Of a stretch of DNA of 64,000 nucleotides, positions 19,724-30,469 are shown piece after piece. The position numbers and the translations under genes are program-made. Every line of letters starts with the position of its first letter. Positions within the stretch are counted from its first letter, which is position 1. Below the pieces are notes generated by a model, which saw nothing but the letters and a program-made list of their open reading frames with translations, did no database searches and was not told where the DNA came from. The stretch comes from Prolixibacteraceae bacterium (GTDB lineage: Bacteria > Bacteroidota > Bacteroidia > Bacteroidales > Prolixibacteraceae), in the NCBI GenBank assembly GCA_019459525.1, contig JAIBEY010000084.1, forward strand, positions 31,358 to 95,357, read 5' to 3'.

Positions 19724-21052
19724 ATGATAAAAATTGTATCTCAAATCATTACTATCGCTCTTTACACCATCGCTTTGATTCCATTCATCAGTTGTACAAA
19801 TGGAACTGCCAGCAGCGAGATATCTGAACCGCACCACAAGTTCGAGCTAAATATTCCGACGCAGGGCAACAGCTGGGTGATTGATAACCCATCTCAAAAC
19901 AGCATCGTAATAACCGAAAATGGCATTGAGCAATGGAACAATAGTTCCTCCGTAATAGCTACATTCTTTAAAACCACAACCACTGGGAAAATGCAAATAG
20001 GCATACGGGCCAAATCCATTACCGGCCCATCGAAGCTGAAAGTAAAATACAACAACAAAGAAGTTCTGGTTGAAGTGGCATCGAATACTCTAAAAGATGT
20101 TTATGTAGCAACCTTCGATGTAGTATCGGTAGGTTACCAGAAAATTGAATTGCATGGAGTTGAAAAATCGGGTGCTTGTTTTGCTGAAATCACCGACCTG
20201 TTGGTTGGTGGCGAGGTATGCCGGCAAAAAATATATTGGGTGAAAGACGATTTTTATTGGGGCCGACGTGGACCTTCTGTTCACCTGAATTATGAAATAC
20301 CTCAAAATAGTGGCAATATCAAATGGTTTTATAACGAAGTTTCTATCCCGAAAGGAGAAGATGTGTTGGGCTCCTATTTCATGGCCAATGGTTTTAACGA
20401 AGGTTATTTTGGCATTCAGGTAAATTCGGATACCGAACGCCGCGTTCTATTTTCGGTGTGGAGCCCATATACGACCGATGATCCAGGTTCTATTCCTGAT
20501 GACTACAAGATCAAGTTGCTGAAAAAGGGGTCAGGAGTCCATTCCGGAGAATTTGGAAACGAAGGTTCCGGAGGTCAAAGTTACCTGGTGTATAACTGGA
20601 AACCCGGAGTTAACTATCGGTTTCTGCTGAAGGTTGAACCTGCTGGGGGCAATACGACGGATTATACCGCTTATTTTTTTGATCCGCAAAAATCACAATG
20701 GGAACTGATTGCCAGTTTTCGGCGCCCTTATACCAATACGTATCTGAAAAGTCCGTATTCTTTTCTTGAAAATTTCATGACAGAAACCGGCCAGTTTGCA
20801 CGCAAAGGAAATTACACCAATCAGTGGGTGTGTAACACCAATAGTGTCTGGTTCGAAATGGTACGTGCCCGCTTTACAGCCGATGCCACTGCCCGCAAGG
20901 AATCTCGGATGGATTACTCCGGAGGTATTGAAAATGGTGTTTTTTATCTGAAAAACTGTGGGTTCTTTAGTGAAACAACCCCATTGGATATTTACTTCAA
21001 TCGAACTGCAACCGGAATGTCGCCGGATATCGATTTCAGCAAGCTTCCGTAA
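19724..21052 (+). CDS. Secreted lipoprotein, DUF3472/DUF5077-like
   Basis: Lipobox-like signal LIPFISC; HLNYEIP..FYNEV.IP.G...SYFMANGF.EGYFGIQVNS. Confidence 0.75.
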   Translation: MIKIVSQIITIALYTIALIPFISCTNGTASSEISEPHHKFELNIPTQGNSWVIDNPSQNSIVITENGIEQWNNSSSVIATFFKTTTTGKMQIGIRAKSITGPSKLKVKYNNKEVLVEVASNTLKDVYVATFDVVSVGYQKIELHGVEKSGACFAEITDLLVGGEVCRQKIYWVKDDFYWGRRGPSVHLNYEIPQNSGNIKWFYNEVSIPKGEDVLGSYFMANGFNEGYFGIQVNSDTERRVLFSVWSPYTTDDPGSIPDDYKIKLLKKGSGVHSGEFGNEGSGGQSYLVYNWKPGVNYRFLLKVEPAGGNTTDYTAYFFDPQKSQWELIASFRRPYTNTYLKSPYSFLENFMTETGQFARKGNYTNQWVCNTNSVWFEMVRARFTADATARKESRMDYSGGIENGVFYLKNCGFFSETTPLDIYFNRTATGMSPDIDFSKLP

Positions 21053-21236
21053 CACATTGAATTAATGTCAGTTTAATCAACTTCGTAATAAATATCAGAA
21101 ACTTACTCAAAAACTTCTTTCAAGAGCCCTGAAAGCATATCCATCGTTCCGGACATCAGCATTCAAAAACAAAACCTCCTGACATAAAAAAAGCAAAACT
21201 CTGTAAATAAAGTTATTACAAAGTCTTGCTTTTCAG

Positions 21237-21308
21237 TAGTCTCACCGGGAATCGAACCCGGATCTACGGTTTAGGAAACCGCTATTCTATCCGTTGAACT
21301 ATGAAACC
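21237..21308 (-). tRNA. tRNA-Arg(CCU)
   Basis: Minus strand GGTTTCATAGTTCAACGGATAGAATAGCGGTTTCCTAAACCGTAGATCCGGGTTCGATTCCCGGTGAGACTA; anticodon loop TTCCTAA; CCA not encoded. Confidence 0.93.
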
Positions 21309-21608
21309 ATTTTCCAAAATCTTGAGTTACGAATTTTGAGTCTCGAATAAAGCCTCATTCTGCGTTTCTCCGGAAATGGAACATTCCATTTTCTTTTCTG
21401 CGGAGCTTTGAGCCTTTACGGCAATTTTCAAATCCGCTGCAAAAATATGCAAATATGCTGTTTATGCAAAAACCGGCCAACATATTTTTCAGTGGTGTGC
21501 AGGTCGCTTGTAATCGGCCAATCTTAACATTATACAAACTTGATCGATTTATATCGCGCAGTTTCTGCTTAGAAACATTATAAATTAGTTATTTTACACT
21601 TCTTTTTA

Positions 21609-21639
21609 TTGTATGTGATGCCCGTTAACTCTACTTTTG
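21609..21639 (+). promoter_or_regulatory. Bacteroidetes-type promoter for sdhCAB
   Basis: TTG-N20-TACTTTTG, ~50 bp upstream of the first gene. Confidence 0.55.
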
Positions 21640-21688
21640 TGGCACGAATAAAAATGAATCAATTATTAAAATAAAAATCTGTTATTCT

Positions 21689-22399
21689 ATGAGCAATTTA
21701 CTGACTGCCTCTATTGGACGGAAACTCCTGATGAGTGTTTCAGGTTTGTTCCTGATTTTGTTCCTCCTGGTGCATTTAACGCTGAATTCGTTCCTGCTGC
21801 TTGATAGCTGCATGGGATTTGAAGAAGGCCAGCTATTTAATGCCGGGGTTCATTTTATGGGAACCAACCCATTAATTAAAGTCATTGAGCCCTTACTGGC
21901 TTTAGGATTTGTTGTGCACATTGTTTATTCATTAATTCTGACCCTTCAGAACATGAAAGCACGTGGTTCACAAAGTTATGCTTCGGGCAAAAAAACTACT
22001 GGTGTCGAATTCGCATCCCTCAACATGTTTCCACTGGGTATTGCTATTTTTGCTTTCCTGGTCATCCACATCATTAACTTCTACATGAAAATGAAAGGTT
22101 TCATTCACTGGGAAGGTGGCGAAGTTGAATTCCCATTCTTTGGTGCAATGGCAAAAGGCGAAAATGCGTATGCTTTGGTCAACGAAACATTTCAAAACCT
22201 GTCAATCGTTCTTATTTACATTGTTGGTTCGGTAGCCCTTGCTTTTCACCTGGCTCACGGATTCTGGTCTGCTTTCCAGACTATTGGCTGGAACAATACC
22301 ATTTGGATGCCTCGCCTGAAAGTAATCAGTAATGTTGTTGCCATTATTTTAGGTGGTGGTTTTACTGTAATTGCACTGGGCCAATACCTGTTTTTCTAA
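21689..22399 (+). CDS. sdhC: Succinate dehydrogenase/fumarate reductase cytochrome b subunit
   Basis: Five TM segments, GRKLLMSVSGLFLILFLLVHL, followed directly by sdhA. Confidence 0.93.
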   Translation: MSNLLTASIGRKLLMSVSGLFLILFLLVHLTLNSFLLLDSCMGFEEGQLFNAGVHFMGTNPLIKVIEPLLALGFVVHIVYSLILTLQNMKARGSQSYASGKKTTGVEFASLNMFPLGIAIFAFLVIHIINFYMKMKGFIHWEGGEVEFPFFGAMAKGENAYALVNETFQNLSIVLIYIVGSVALAFHLAHGFWSAFQTIGWNNTIWMPRLKVISNVVAIILGGGFTVIALGQYLFF

Positions 22400-22416
22400 T
22401 TCTTAATAACTGAAAC

Positions 22417-24357
22417 ATGAGTAAATTGAATGCAAGGATTCCTGAAGGGCCTCTGGCTCAAAAATGGACCAATTATAAAGATCACCAGAAACTGGTGAAC
22501 CCTTCCAACAAACGCAAACTGGATGTAATCATTGTTGGTACCGGTTTGGCCGGCGCTTCGGCAGCTGCTTCGCTTGGCGAAATGGGGTTCAATGTTAAAA
22601 ACTTTACTATTCAGGATTCACCACGCCGCGCGCACTCGATTGCCGCTCAAGGTGGTATCAATGCTGCAAAAAACTATCCAAACGACGGTGACTCTGTTTT
22701 CCGTTTGTTTTACGATACCATTAAAGGTGGTGACTACCGTGCACGCGAAGCCAACGTTCACCGTTTGGCCGAAGTAAGTAACCTCATCATCGACCAGTGC
22801 GTGGCTCAGGGAGTTCCATTTGCCCGCGAATACGGTGGCTTGCTCGATAACCGTTCATTCGGTGGAGCACAGGTAAGCCGTACGTTCTACGCAAAAGGAC
22901 AAACCGGTCAGCAGTTGTTGCTGGGCGCTTACCAGGCGCTGATGCGTCAGGTAAATCTGGGAACCGTAACTATGCACACCCGCACCGAGTTGGTTGACAT
23001 CGTAATTGTTGATGGTAAAGCCCGCGGTATTATTGCCCGCGATTTGGTTACCGGCGAACTGCAACGCCATTTCGGACATGCAGTGGTTCTGGCTACCGGA
23101 GGCTACGGAAATACATTCTTCCTTTCAACCAACGCGATGGGATCAAACGGATCGGCTGCCATTAAAGCTTACCACAAAGGCGCTATGTTTGCCAATCCAT
23201 GTATGGCCCAAATTCACCCAACCTGTATTCCGGTTCACGGCGAAAATCAAAGTAAACTGACATTGATGTCGGAATCGCTGCGTAACGATGGACGCATCTG
23301 GGTTCCGAAAAAGAAAGAAGATGCCGAAGCCATTCGCAACGGAAAACTAAAACCGACACAAATTGCTGAAGAAAACCGCGATTACTACCTCGAACGTCGT
23401 TACCCGGCATTCGGTAACCTTGTTCCCCGCGACGTTGCTTCACGCGCTGCCAAAGAACGTTGCGATGCCGGTTTCGGCGTTGGTGCAACCGGATTGGCTG
23501 TTTACCTCGATTTCAAATCGTCGATCGAACGTTTGGGACAAAAAACCATTGAGGCCCGCTACGGAAACCTCTTCCAGATGTACGAAAAAATTGTTGACGA
23601 AAATCCATACGAAACACCGATGATGATTTATCCGGCTATCCACTACACCATGGGTGGTATCTGGGTTGATTACGAATTACAAACAACCATCCCCGGATTG
23701 TTCGCTGCCGGCGAGGCCAACTTCTCCGATCACGGAGCAAACCGTTTGGGAGCTTCGGCATTGATGCAGGGATTGGCCGACGGCTATTTCGTATTGCCAT
23801 ACACCATTCAGAATTATCTGGCTGATGATATCGCAGTAAAACGAATGACCACCAACGAGCCTGAATTTACTGAAGCCGAAAAAGCGGTAAAAACCCGTTT
23901 CGAGAAGCTGATGAACATTAAGGGAAATCGTTCGGTTGACAGCCTGCACAAGGAACTTGGTTTGGTGATGTGGGATTTCGTTGGAATGGGTCGCAATAAA
24001 GAGGGTTTGCAAAATGCCATCGACAAAATTGCAGCCATTAAAAAAGAATTCTGGAGCAACGTGCGTATTCCTGGTAACACAACCGGAATGAACATTGAAC
24101 TGGAAAAAGCCAGCCGTTTAGCCGACTTCATCGAAATTGGCGACCTGATGGCCCGCGATGCACTGAACCGCGATGAATCGTGCGGAGGTCACTTCCGCGA
24201 AGAATACCAGACTCCCGAAGGCGAAGCACTTCGTCAGGACGACAAATTTGCATACGTTTCCTGCTGGGAATTCAAAGGCAACGATGTTACTCCTGAACTT
24301 CACAAGGAAGCTTTGGTTTACGAAAGTGTAAAAATGGTTCAGCGTAATTACAAGTAA
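22417..24357 (+). CDS. sdhA: Succinate dehydrogenase/fumarate reductase flavoprotein subunit
   Basis: [78 protein letters not shown]. Confidence 0.97.
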   Translation: MSKLNARIPEGPLAQKWTNYKDHQKLVNPSNKRKLDVIIVGTGLAGASAAASLGEMGFNVKNFTIQDSPRRAHSIAAQGGINAAKNYPNDGDSVFRLFYDTIKGGDYRAREANVHRLAEVSNLIIDQCVAQGVPFAREYGGLLDNRSFGGAQVSRTFYAKGQTGQQLLLGAYQALMRQVNLGTVTMHTRTELVDIVIVDGKARGIIARDLVTGELQRHFGHAVVLATGGYGNTFFLSTNAMGSNGSAAIKAYHKGAMFANPCMAQIHPTCIPVHGENQSKLTLMSESLRNDGRIWVPKKKEDAEAIRNGKLKPTQIAEENRDYYLERRYPAFGNLVPRDVASRAAKERCDAGFGVGATGLAVYLDFKSSIERLGQKTIEARYGNLFQMYEKIVDENPYETPMMIYPAIHYTMGGIWVDYELQTTIPGLFAAGEANFSDHGANRLGASALMQGLADGYFVLPYTIQNYLADDIAVKRMTTNEPEFTEAEKAVKTRFEKLMNIKGNRSVDSLHKELGLVMWDFVGMGRNKEGLQNAIDKIAAIKKEFWSNVRIPGNTTGMNIELEKASRLADFIEIGDLMARDALNRDESCGGHFREEYQTPEGEALRQDDKFAYVSCWEFKGNDVTPELHKEALVYESVKMVQRNYK

Positions 24358-24381
24358 TGGCTTTTTAAAAGGACATCAATC

Positions 24382-25137
24382 ATGGAAAAAAACATAAATA
24401 TCACACTTAAAGTATGGCGTCAGAACGGTGCTAAAGCAAAGGGCCGTTTCGAAACCTACAAAGTTGACAACGTGTCAACTGGCAGCTCATTTCTCGAAAT
24501 GCTTGATATGCTGAATGAGCAGCTCATCAATGAAAATAAAGAACCTGTTGCTTTCGACCACGATTGCCGCGAAGGGATCTGCGGAATGTGCTCGTTGTAC
24601 ATCAACGGCCGCCCACACGGACCAGACGATGATGTAACTACTTGTCAGTTGCACATGCGTAAGTTCAAAGACGGGCAGACCATTACCATCGAGCCCTGGC
24701 GTTCGGCTGCGTTCCCGGTGATTCACGATTTAATCGTTGATCGTCGAGCTTTCGATAAAATTATTGCTGCTGGTGGTTACGTTTCAGTAAATACAGGTGG
24801 AGTTCCTGATGCCAATGCTATCGCCATTCCAAAACCTGATGCCGACGAAGCCATGGATTCAGCTTCTTGTATTGGTTGCGGTGCCTGCGTTGCAGCTTGT
24901 AAAAACGGATCGGCTATGTTGTTCGTTTCAGCAAAAGTTAGCCAGTTGGCTTTGCTGCCACAAGGACGTGTTGAAGGCGCCCGCCGTGCCAAAGCGATGG
25001 TTGCAAAAATGGACGAACTGGGTTTTGGTAACTGCACCAACACCGGCGCCTGCGAAGTGGAATGCCCGAAAAACATTTCATTATCGAACATCGCCCGCCT
25101 CAACCGCGAATTTTTATACGCCAAACTACAGGATTAG
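24382..25137 (+). CDS. sdhB: Succinate dehydrogenase/fumarate reductase iron-sulfur subunit
   Basis: [61 protein letters not shown]. Confidence 0.97.
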   Translation: MEKNINITLKVWRQNGAKAKGRFETYKVDNVSTGSSFLEMLDMLNEQLINENKEPVAFDHDCREGICGMCSLYINGRPHGPDDDVTTCQLHMRKFKDGQTITIEPWRSAAFPVIHDLIVDRRAFDKIIAAGGYVSVNTGGVPDANAIAIPKPDADEAMDSASCIGCGACVAACKNGSAMLFVSAKVSQLALLPQGRVEGARRAKAMVAKMDELGFGNCTNTGACEVECPKNISLSNIARLNREFLYAKLQD

Positions 25138-25160
25138 TCTAATCGCTCACATTAATTATA

Positions 25161-25198
25161 AAGGCTCCGGAGATTCATTTCTTCGGAGCTTTTTTTAT
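25161..25198 (+). terminator. Terminator after sdhB
   Basis: GGCTCCGGAGATTCATTTCTTCGGAGCTTTTTTT. Confidence 0.7.
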
Positions 25199-25432
25199 GC
25201 TTTTGTCGAATCTCCTGACCTTCAAATTATTGATTTTACCATTAAAAAAAGATCTTTTTACCTTCCTGATAACCAAAAACATACGGTTTAAGCGCCAAAA
25301 ACAGGTAGTTTATAAGCAATGTGCTGTTGATATCTCTTCGGTAAAAATTCACAACAATCAATATATCAACAAATTAGATGGTCTTTTAAACAATTGAATG
25401 TTGATTAGTTATTTTGCGAAGATCGGAATAAT

Positions 25433-25465
25433 GTACAGCGAATTTGTATATTCGCAATAGTGTAC
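25433..25465. promoter_or_regulatory. Nested inverted repeat (candidate operator)
   Basis: GTACA-GCGAAT-TTGTAT-ATTCGC-AATAG-TGTAC, 15 bp before the ATG at 25480. Confidence 0.45.
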
Positions 25466-25479
25466 CTAAAATCCACAAT

Positions 25480-26214
25480 ATGCCTTACAGGAGATTACCG
25501 AATACAGATGTGGCAAGGCTTCGCGCCATAGAAGCCGGACTGGAACTTGGTAAAAGAACAGCATTAACGAAACTGGCATTCAGCCAGCAAACACTCGAAA
25601 AATTGCAGATATTTTATCCGCATTTTTTGGGCGCCATCCGTCAGTTGAATCTCTCCAAGCAAAATCAGTTCGACCGTTCCAAGGAGTATGGCGAAATTTT
25701 CAGGAAAGCAAAATTGTATTTATCCCATTTTCTTCAGGTGGTGAACTTTGCCATTTTACGCGGCGAAATGAAACCTGAAGTCATTGAATTTTATGGGTTA
25801 AAAGCAAATTCGAAAGCTACGCCTCCCCTCAACCTGGAAGCGAATGTTTTAACCTGGGGCGAACGGATTATTGACGGCGAACAAAAACGGATTATGAAAG
25901 GCGGAAGCCCGATTTACAGCCCATCGATAGCGCTGGTAAAAGTACACTACGAAGAATTTAAAGATGCCTACCGTCACCAAAAAATGCTTCAGAATATTAC
26001 CAACCGTGCCTCAACAAAAGTTGCTGAGTTGCGCGAGCAGGCTGATGAGCTGATCCAGACGATGTGGAATGAAGTTGAAAACTCGATGGTTCATCTTTCT
26101 GATGATGAAAAAAGGGAAAAAGCTTCGGAATACGGGATCGTTTACGTTTACCGTGCTTCTGAACAAAAGAAAATGGAAATCGAAAACTTACAGCAAAGTA
26201 TTGTCTTTTCTTAA
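25480..26214 (+). CDS. Conserved hypothetical protein
   Basis: 245-aa ORF from MPYRRLPNTDVARLRAIEAG; no recognised domain. Confidence 0.75.
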   Translation: MPYRRLPNTDVARLRAIEAGLELGKRTALTKLAFSQQTLEKLQIFYPHFLGAIRQLNLSKQNQFDRSKEYGEIFRKAKLYLSHFLQVVNFAILRGEMKPEVIEFYGLKANSKATPPLNLEANVLTWGERIIDGEQKRIMKGGSPIYSPSIALVKVHYEEFKDAYRHQKMLQNITNRASTKVAELREQADELIQTMWNEVENSMVHLSDDEKREKASEYGIVYVYRASEQKKMEIENLQQSIVFS

Positions 26215-26220
26215 TAAAAA

Positions 26221-27183
26221 TCAATCAATTCGTGATGCCTGTGAATCCACCTGATTTACGGGCATTTTTGTTTTGTGGAGTTCGCTGCGGTATATCAGAA
26301 AAAGTAAAAATCCAACAATAGCCATACTGAAAATAGCCAATGGAAGTTGTTCGGTTCCTGTGCCCCATTCTTCCACATCTTTAGAAATAACTCCTTTCCC
26401 AATAAAATAATAGCCCAGTACACCCATCGCATTATTTACAAAATGAGCCAGAATAGGCACCCACATCGTTCCGGTCCAAACCAAAAGGTATCCGAACATC
26501 GCCCCCAAGGCCATTCGTGGCAAAAAACCATAAAACTGCATGTGCATGGCGCTAAACAAAAACGCAGTGATCCAAATCCCCCAATGGTAATTTTTAGTCC
26601 AATTGGTTAAAATGCGTTGAATAACCCCGCGAAACATCAATTCCTCACCCAACGCCGGAAGGATGGCAATCATAAACAGATTAAACATTAATCCGGGAAT
26701 AGTCTCTACATTCATAAATTTTTCAACCATCAGTTCGGCTGCATCTTCCATTGTCCGCATCCAGTTCTCCAACCCGGCAAGAGATTCAGGAAACGACATT
26801 TGACTATTAATAGCTCCTAAAAAATTAATAAACGGGATGACGAATAATAAAGAAATGGCTGCAAAAAAATACGAATTCGGTTTGGTCGAACGGTTAATCT
26901 GTAAATATTCGCCAACGTTTTCGTGATAGAGATGAGCCAGAATAAAAGGTGGCACTACAAACAATCCAATTGATTGAACAACCTGAAAATATTTAAGAAA
27001 ATTAATGCTTTCCGGAGTATTTGCAGTAGCCGAAATGCTCGACATCATTCCTTCCATTCCAAAAAAAGGAATGGCAACCAACATGGCCACCACCATAAAT
27101 ATTAACACTGAAGCAACCATTACAAAAAGGGCAAACATCAATTGGGGAAAGGGTTTCATTCCGCGAAAGGCAGTAGTGGCCAT
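26221..27183 (-). CDS. CPBP-family intramembrane protease
   Basis: ALGEELMFRGVIQRIL (EExxxR), FSAMHMQFYGFLPRMALGAMFGYLLVWTG, ILAHFVNNAMGVLGYY. Confidence 0.92.
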   Translation of the reverse strand: MATTAFRGMKPFPQLMFALFVMVASVLIFMVVAMLVAIPFFGMEGMMSSISATANTPESINFLKYFQVVQSIGLFVVPPFILAHLYHENVGEYLQINRSTKPNSYFFAAISLLFVIPFINFLGAINSQMSFPESLAGLENWMRTMEDAAELMVEKFMNVETIPGLMFNLFMIAILPALGEELMFRGVIQRILTNWTKNYHWGIWITAFLFSAMHMQFYGFLPRMALGAMFGYLLVWTGTMWVPILAHFVNNAMGVLGYYFIGKGVISKDVEEWGTGTEQLPLAIFSMAIVGFLLFLIYRSELHKTKMPVNQVDSQASRID

Positions 27184-27292
27184 AGCATCGTTTTTTATTC
27201 AGGAGCAAAGATAAGTTTATATAAATACCAAAACATCAGAGGCCCGAAGTCCCTAAGTATTTCTTAAAGTTGAGTTGCTTAACGTTGTTTTT

Positions 27293-27775
27293 CTATTGCT
27301 TTGAGTTGATCAAAACTTCAATCTCTTTCAGGTGCAACTCAAAGTGAGGTAAATATCCTTCAATGTTTTGGCGCAGCGAAATAAGTTCCGACTCACTGCT
27401 TTGCCATTGGTTCTGGAGTTTGGCCACATCCACATTTCGGATAACATGAACCAGATGCAGGTTGGTATATTTCCAAAGGTAAACCAGCGTTGCCCAGTCT
27501 TCGTGCTGGTAATCCTGAATAGCGATCCATCGGTCGTTGTTACCGTGGGTGGCGTAATTGGGGAAAGAACACGGATCTTCGCGGTATTGCAGATGGATGA
27601 TCCGGTGGGTATTGTTAGATGCAGAATCGACCAAATGACCTAGAATCTGACGGATACTCCGGTTCTGGCTATTCTTCCGGTCGGTAATGATTTCTTCTGA
27701 AAGTGCCAGCAATCGGGATTCCCATTCTTCCAATAAGCGAAGAATGATTTGACATGAGGTTTCGAATGGATTCAT
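27293..27775 (-). CDS. DinB-like protein
   Basis: GHLVDSASNNTHRIIHLQ, YLWKYTNLHLVHVIRN. Confidence 0.8.
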   Translation of the reverse strand: MNPFETSCQIILRLLEEWESRLLALSEEIITDRKNSQNRSIRQILGHLVDSASNNTHRIIHLQYREDPCSFPNYATHGNNDRWIAIQDYQHEDWATLVYLWKYTNLHLVHVIRNVDVAKLQNQWQSSESELISLRQNIEGYLPHFELHLKEIEVLINSKQ

Positions 27776-27896
27776 AATTGATTCTTCTGATTGAAGTTTT
27801 TGATTTCAATATTATTTTGTACTTGCGAGACTAAAAATAATCAAACTTTTCATACCCTCCCTTGTTTACTTGTATTTACATATAAAAACAGAAAAC

Positions 27897-28985
27897 ATGA
27901 AAGCGTACAAGTTATTTACGCCTGAAAAGGTAGGTTCTATTGAAGTCAAAAATCGGATTGTAATGGCTCCAATGACCCGGTGCAGGGCAATTGGAAATGT
28001 ACCCAATGATTTAATGGCAGACTATTATAAACAGCGTTCCGGTGCAGGTTTAATTATTACCGAAGGAACTTCCCCATCACAGAACGGGCTGGGATATGCC
28101 CGCATTCCAGGAATGTTTAGCCCGCAACAGGTTGAAGGCTGGAAAAAGGTAACCCATGCCGTACATCAGGGAGGAGGAAGAATATTTGTTCAATTGATGC
28201 ACACCGGGAGGATCAGTCATTTGCTTAATATGCCTGAAGGAGCTGAAGTTTTGGCTCCATCGGCTGTAAAACCTGGCGGACAAATGTGGACTGACGCAGC
28301 AATGATGCAGGACTTTCCTGTTCCAAAAGCGATGACCACGGAAGATTTGGCCAGCACAAAAGCCGAATTTGTGGCGGCATCACAAAATGCCATGAAAGCA
28401 GGATTCGACGGGGTAGAGCTACATGCCGCTAACGGCTATTTACTCGAACAGTTCCTGTCGCCTGTAAGCAACATCCGGACCGATAATTATGGTGGAAGCA
28501 TCGAGAATCGCTGTCGGTTTGTTATTGAGGTGGTTACAGCAGTCGCCGAAGCTATTAGTAAAGACAAAACTGCCATACGGTTATCTCCGTATGGGGTGGC
28601 CAGTGACATGCCTCATTACCCTGAAATTGATGCGACTTACAATTACCTTTCAGGGCAACTCGATAAGCTCGGAATCGCTTATATTCACGTGGTCGATCAT
28701 TCGGCGATGGGCGCTCCTGCGGTGCCAGAAGCGGTGAAAAAGATTATCAGGAATAATTTCAAGAACACGATTATTCTTTCCGGTGGTTACGAAAAAGAAC
28801 GTGCAGAATCTGATCTTCAAAGCGGATTGGGAGACCTGGTAGCATTTGGCCGTCCATTCATCAACAATCCTGATTTAGTAGAAAGGATGCAAAACAATTG
28901 GTCTTTATCTGAAACACTCAACATGGACCAGTTCTACACTGCCGACGAAAAGGGCTATACCGATTATCCGTTATACCAAAACTAA
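27897..28985 (+). CDS. Alkene reductase, Old Yellow Enzyme family
   Basis: FTPEKVGSIEVKNRIVMAPMTRCRA, FVQLMHTGRISH, GFDGVELHAANGYLLEQFLSPVSNIRTDNYGGSIENR, VAFGRPFINNPDL. Confidence 0.95.
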   Translation: MKAYKLFTPEKVGSIEVKNRIVMAPMTRCRAIGNVPNDLMADYYKQRSGAGLIITEGTSPSQNGLGYARIPGMFSPQQVEGWKKVTHAVHQGGGRIFVQLMHTGRISHLLNMPEGAEVLAPSAVKPGGQMWTDAAMMQDFPVPKAMTTEDLASTKAEFVAASQNAMKAGFDGVELHAANGYLLEQFLSPVSNIRTDNYGGSIENRCRFVIEVVTAVAEAISKDKTAIRLSPYGVASDMPHYPEIDATYNYLSGQLDKLGIAYIHVVDHSAMGAPAVPEAVKKIIRNNFKNTIILSGGYEKERAESDLQSGLGDLVAFGRPFINNPDLVERMQNNWSLSETLNMDQFYTADEKGYTDYPLYQN

Positions 28986-29001
28986 CTGTAAAATACATGC
29001 T

Positions 29002-29043
29002 CGGGTGGATCGATTGATTGAAAATCGTTTCACCCGATTTTTC
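29002..29043 (+). terminator. Terminator after the OYE gene
   Basis: CGGGTG...CACCCG followed by ATTTTTCATTTTTTTT. Confidence 0.65.
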
Positions 29044-29069
29044 ATTTTTTTTGTTTCCGTATTAAATTG

Positions 29070-29077
29070 TACTTTTG
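29070..29077 (+). promoter_or_regulatory. Candidate -7 element of the queuosine cluster promoter
   Basis: TACTTTTG matches TAnnTTTG; candidate -33 TTTG at 29050-29053 is spaced 16 nt, shorter than ideal. Confidence 0.4.
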
Positions 29078-29098
29078 CGCCGAGCTTTCGGGTGAAAG

Positions 29099-29129
29099 CC
29101 GTGTACTTGGTAACCACGTAAAAAACAAG
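29099..29129 (+). ncRNA. preQ1-I-type riboswitch aptamer
   Basis: CGTG-UACUUGGUAAC-CACG-U-AAAAAA-CAAG. P1 CGTG/CACG; pseudoknot P2 CUUG (29106-29109)/CAAG (29126-29129); A6 tract; ends 3 nt before the ATG of a queuosine-precursor transporter. Confidence 0.8.
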
Positions 29130-29132
29130 AAA

Positions 29133-29813
29133 ATGAAAAGAGAAGTATCTGTATTGTTTATGCTTGCTGGCATTTTATTTGCCACCTGTTTGTTGATTTC
29201 CAACATTCTAGCCACCAAAATTTTATTGATTGGACCTTGGGCAGCACCTGCCGGAGTGCTTATTTTCCCCATTGCTTACATCCTGAATGATGTGATTACG
29301 GAAGTGTGGGGCTTCGGCAAAGCGCGCTTAATTATCTGGACCGGTTTTGCCGTAAATATTCTGGCTGTACTGTTCTTTACTATGGGAATCGCTATTCCCG
29401 GAGCGCCTTTCTGGCAAAACCAGGAAGCATTTTCAACTGTTCTGGGCAACACTCCCCGAATTGTTGTAGCCAGTTTAAGCGCCTATTTAATCGGCTCGTT
29501 CCTGAATGCTTTTGTGATGAGCCGGATGAAAGTGGCCACCAAAGGTAAAGGCTTTTCTGCGCGGGCCATTTTGTCAACCTTGGTTGGAGAAAGCGCTGAC
29601 TCGTTGATCTTTATAAGCATTGCTTTTATCGGAGTCTTTCCGATTGGTTTATTAATCACCATGATTTTTACCCAGGCTATGCTAAAAACGGTTTACGAAA
29701 TCCTGATTTTACCGGTAACCATCGGGGTAGTCAACTTCGTGAAACGAATTGAAGGAACTGACACATTCGACACCAACTTATCTTACAATCTGTTCAGGGT
29801 AAAAGAGATTTAA
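29133..29813 (+). CDS. yhhQ: Queuosine precursor transporter (YhhQ/QPTR family)
   Basis: [48 protein letters not shown]. Start set to [10 protein letters not shown] rather than the upstream TTG. Confidence 0.92.
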   Translation: MKREVSVLFMLAGILFATCLLISNILATKILLIGPWAAPAGVLIFPIAYILNDVITEVWGFGKARLIIWTGFAVNILAVLFFTMGIAIPGAPFWQNQEAFSTVLGNTPRIVVASLSAYLIGSFLNAFVMSRMKVATKGKGFSARAILSTLVGESADSLIFISIAFIGVFPIGLLITMIFTQAMLKTVYEILILPVTIGVVNFVKRIEGTDTFDTNLSYNLFRVKEI

Positions 29814-29815
29814 TC

Positions 29816-30469
29816 ATGAGTAAAGCATTAGTTGTTTTTTCCGGAGGACAGGATTCAACCACCTGCCTTTTCTGGGCATTGAAGGAATTTAGTGAGGTGG
29901 AAACGCTGTGTTTCGACTACGGTCAACGGCACAGCATCGAACTGGAAGCAGCCCGTGGAATTGCTGAAAAAGCAGGTGTTCCGTTTACCTTGCTGAACCT
30001 GGATTTACTGAAACAAATCACCCACAATTCGCTAACCGACAAGGCAATGAATGTGGAAGAAAATAAACCGGACAATCGTCCGCCAAACACGCTGGTCGAA
30101 GGGCGTAACATGCTGTTCCTGACGTTCGCGGCCATTTTTGCCAAAGGGAAAAACATTCCAAACCTGGTTACTGGAGTGGGACAGGCCGATTACAGCGGTT
30201 ACCCTGATTGCCGCGACGAGTTTATCCGTTCGTTGAATCAAACGCTGAATCTGTCGATGGACTACGAGTTCACCATTCATACGCCTCTGATGTGGAAATC
30301 GAAACAAGACATCTGGGCTTTATCCGACGAGCTGGGCGTATTTGAATTGGTTCGCACCCAAACCGTAACCTGCTACAACGGCATTAAAGGCGACGGCTGC
30401 GGCCATTGCCCGGCTTGCCAACTGAGGCGAAATGGATTGGAAAACTATTTACTTCAAAGAACCCAGTGA
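29816..30469 (+). CDS. queC: 7-cyano-7-deazaguanine synthase
   Basis: [65 protein letters not shown]. Confidence 0.97.
   Translation: MSKALVVFSGGQDSTTCLFWALKEFSEVETLCFDYGQRHSIELEAARGIAEKAGVPFTLLNLDLLKQITHNSLTDKAMNVEENKPDNRPPNTLVEGRNMLFLTFAAIFAKGKNIPNLVTGVGQADYSGYPDCRDEFIRSLNQTLNLSMDYEFTIHTPLMWKSKQDIWALSDELGVFELVRTQTVTCYNGIKGDGCGHCPACQLRRNGLENYLLQRTQ

Noticed and set aside
22532-24131. Several 60-115 aa ORFs on both strands inside sdhA
   Set aside because: Alternate-frame translations of a conserved flavoprotein; no independent support.
29067-29132. N-terminal extension (MYFCAELSGESRVLGNHVKNKK) of the transporter
   Set aside because: It translates the -7 box and the preQ1 aptamer; the natural start is the ATG at 29133.
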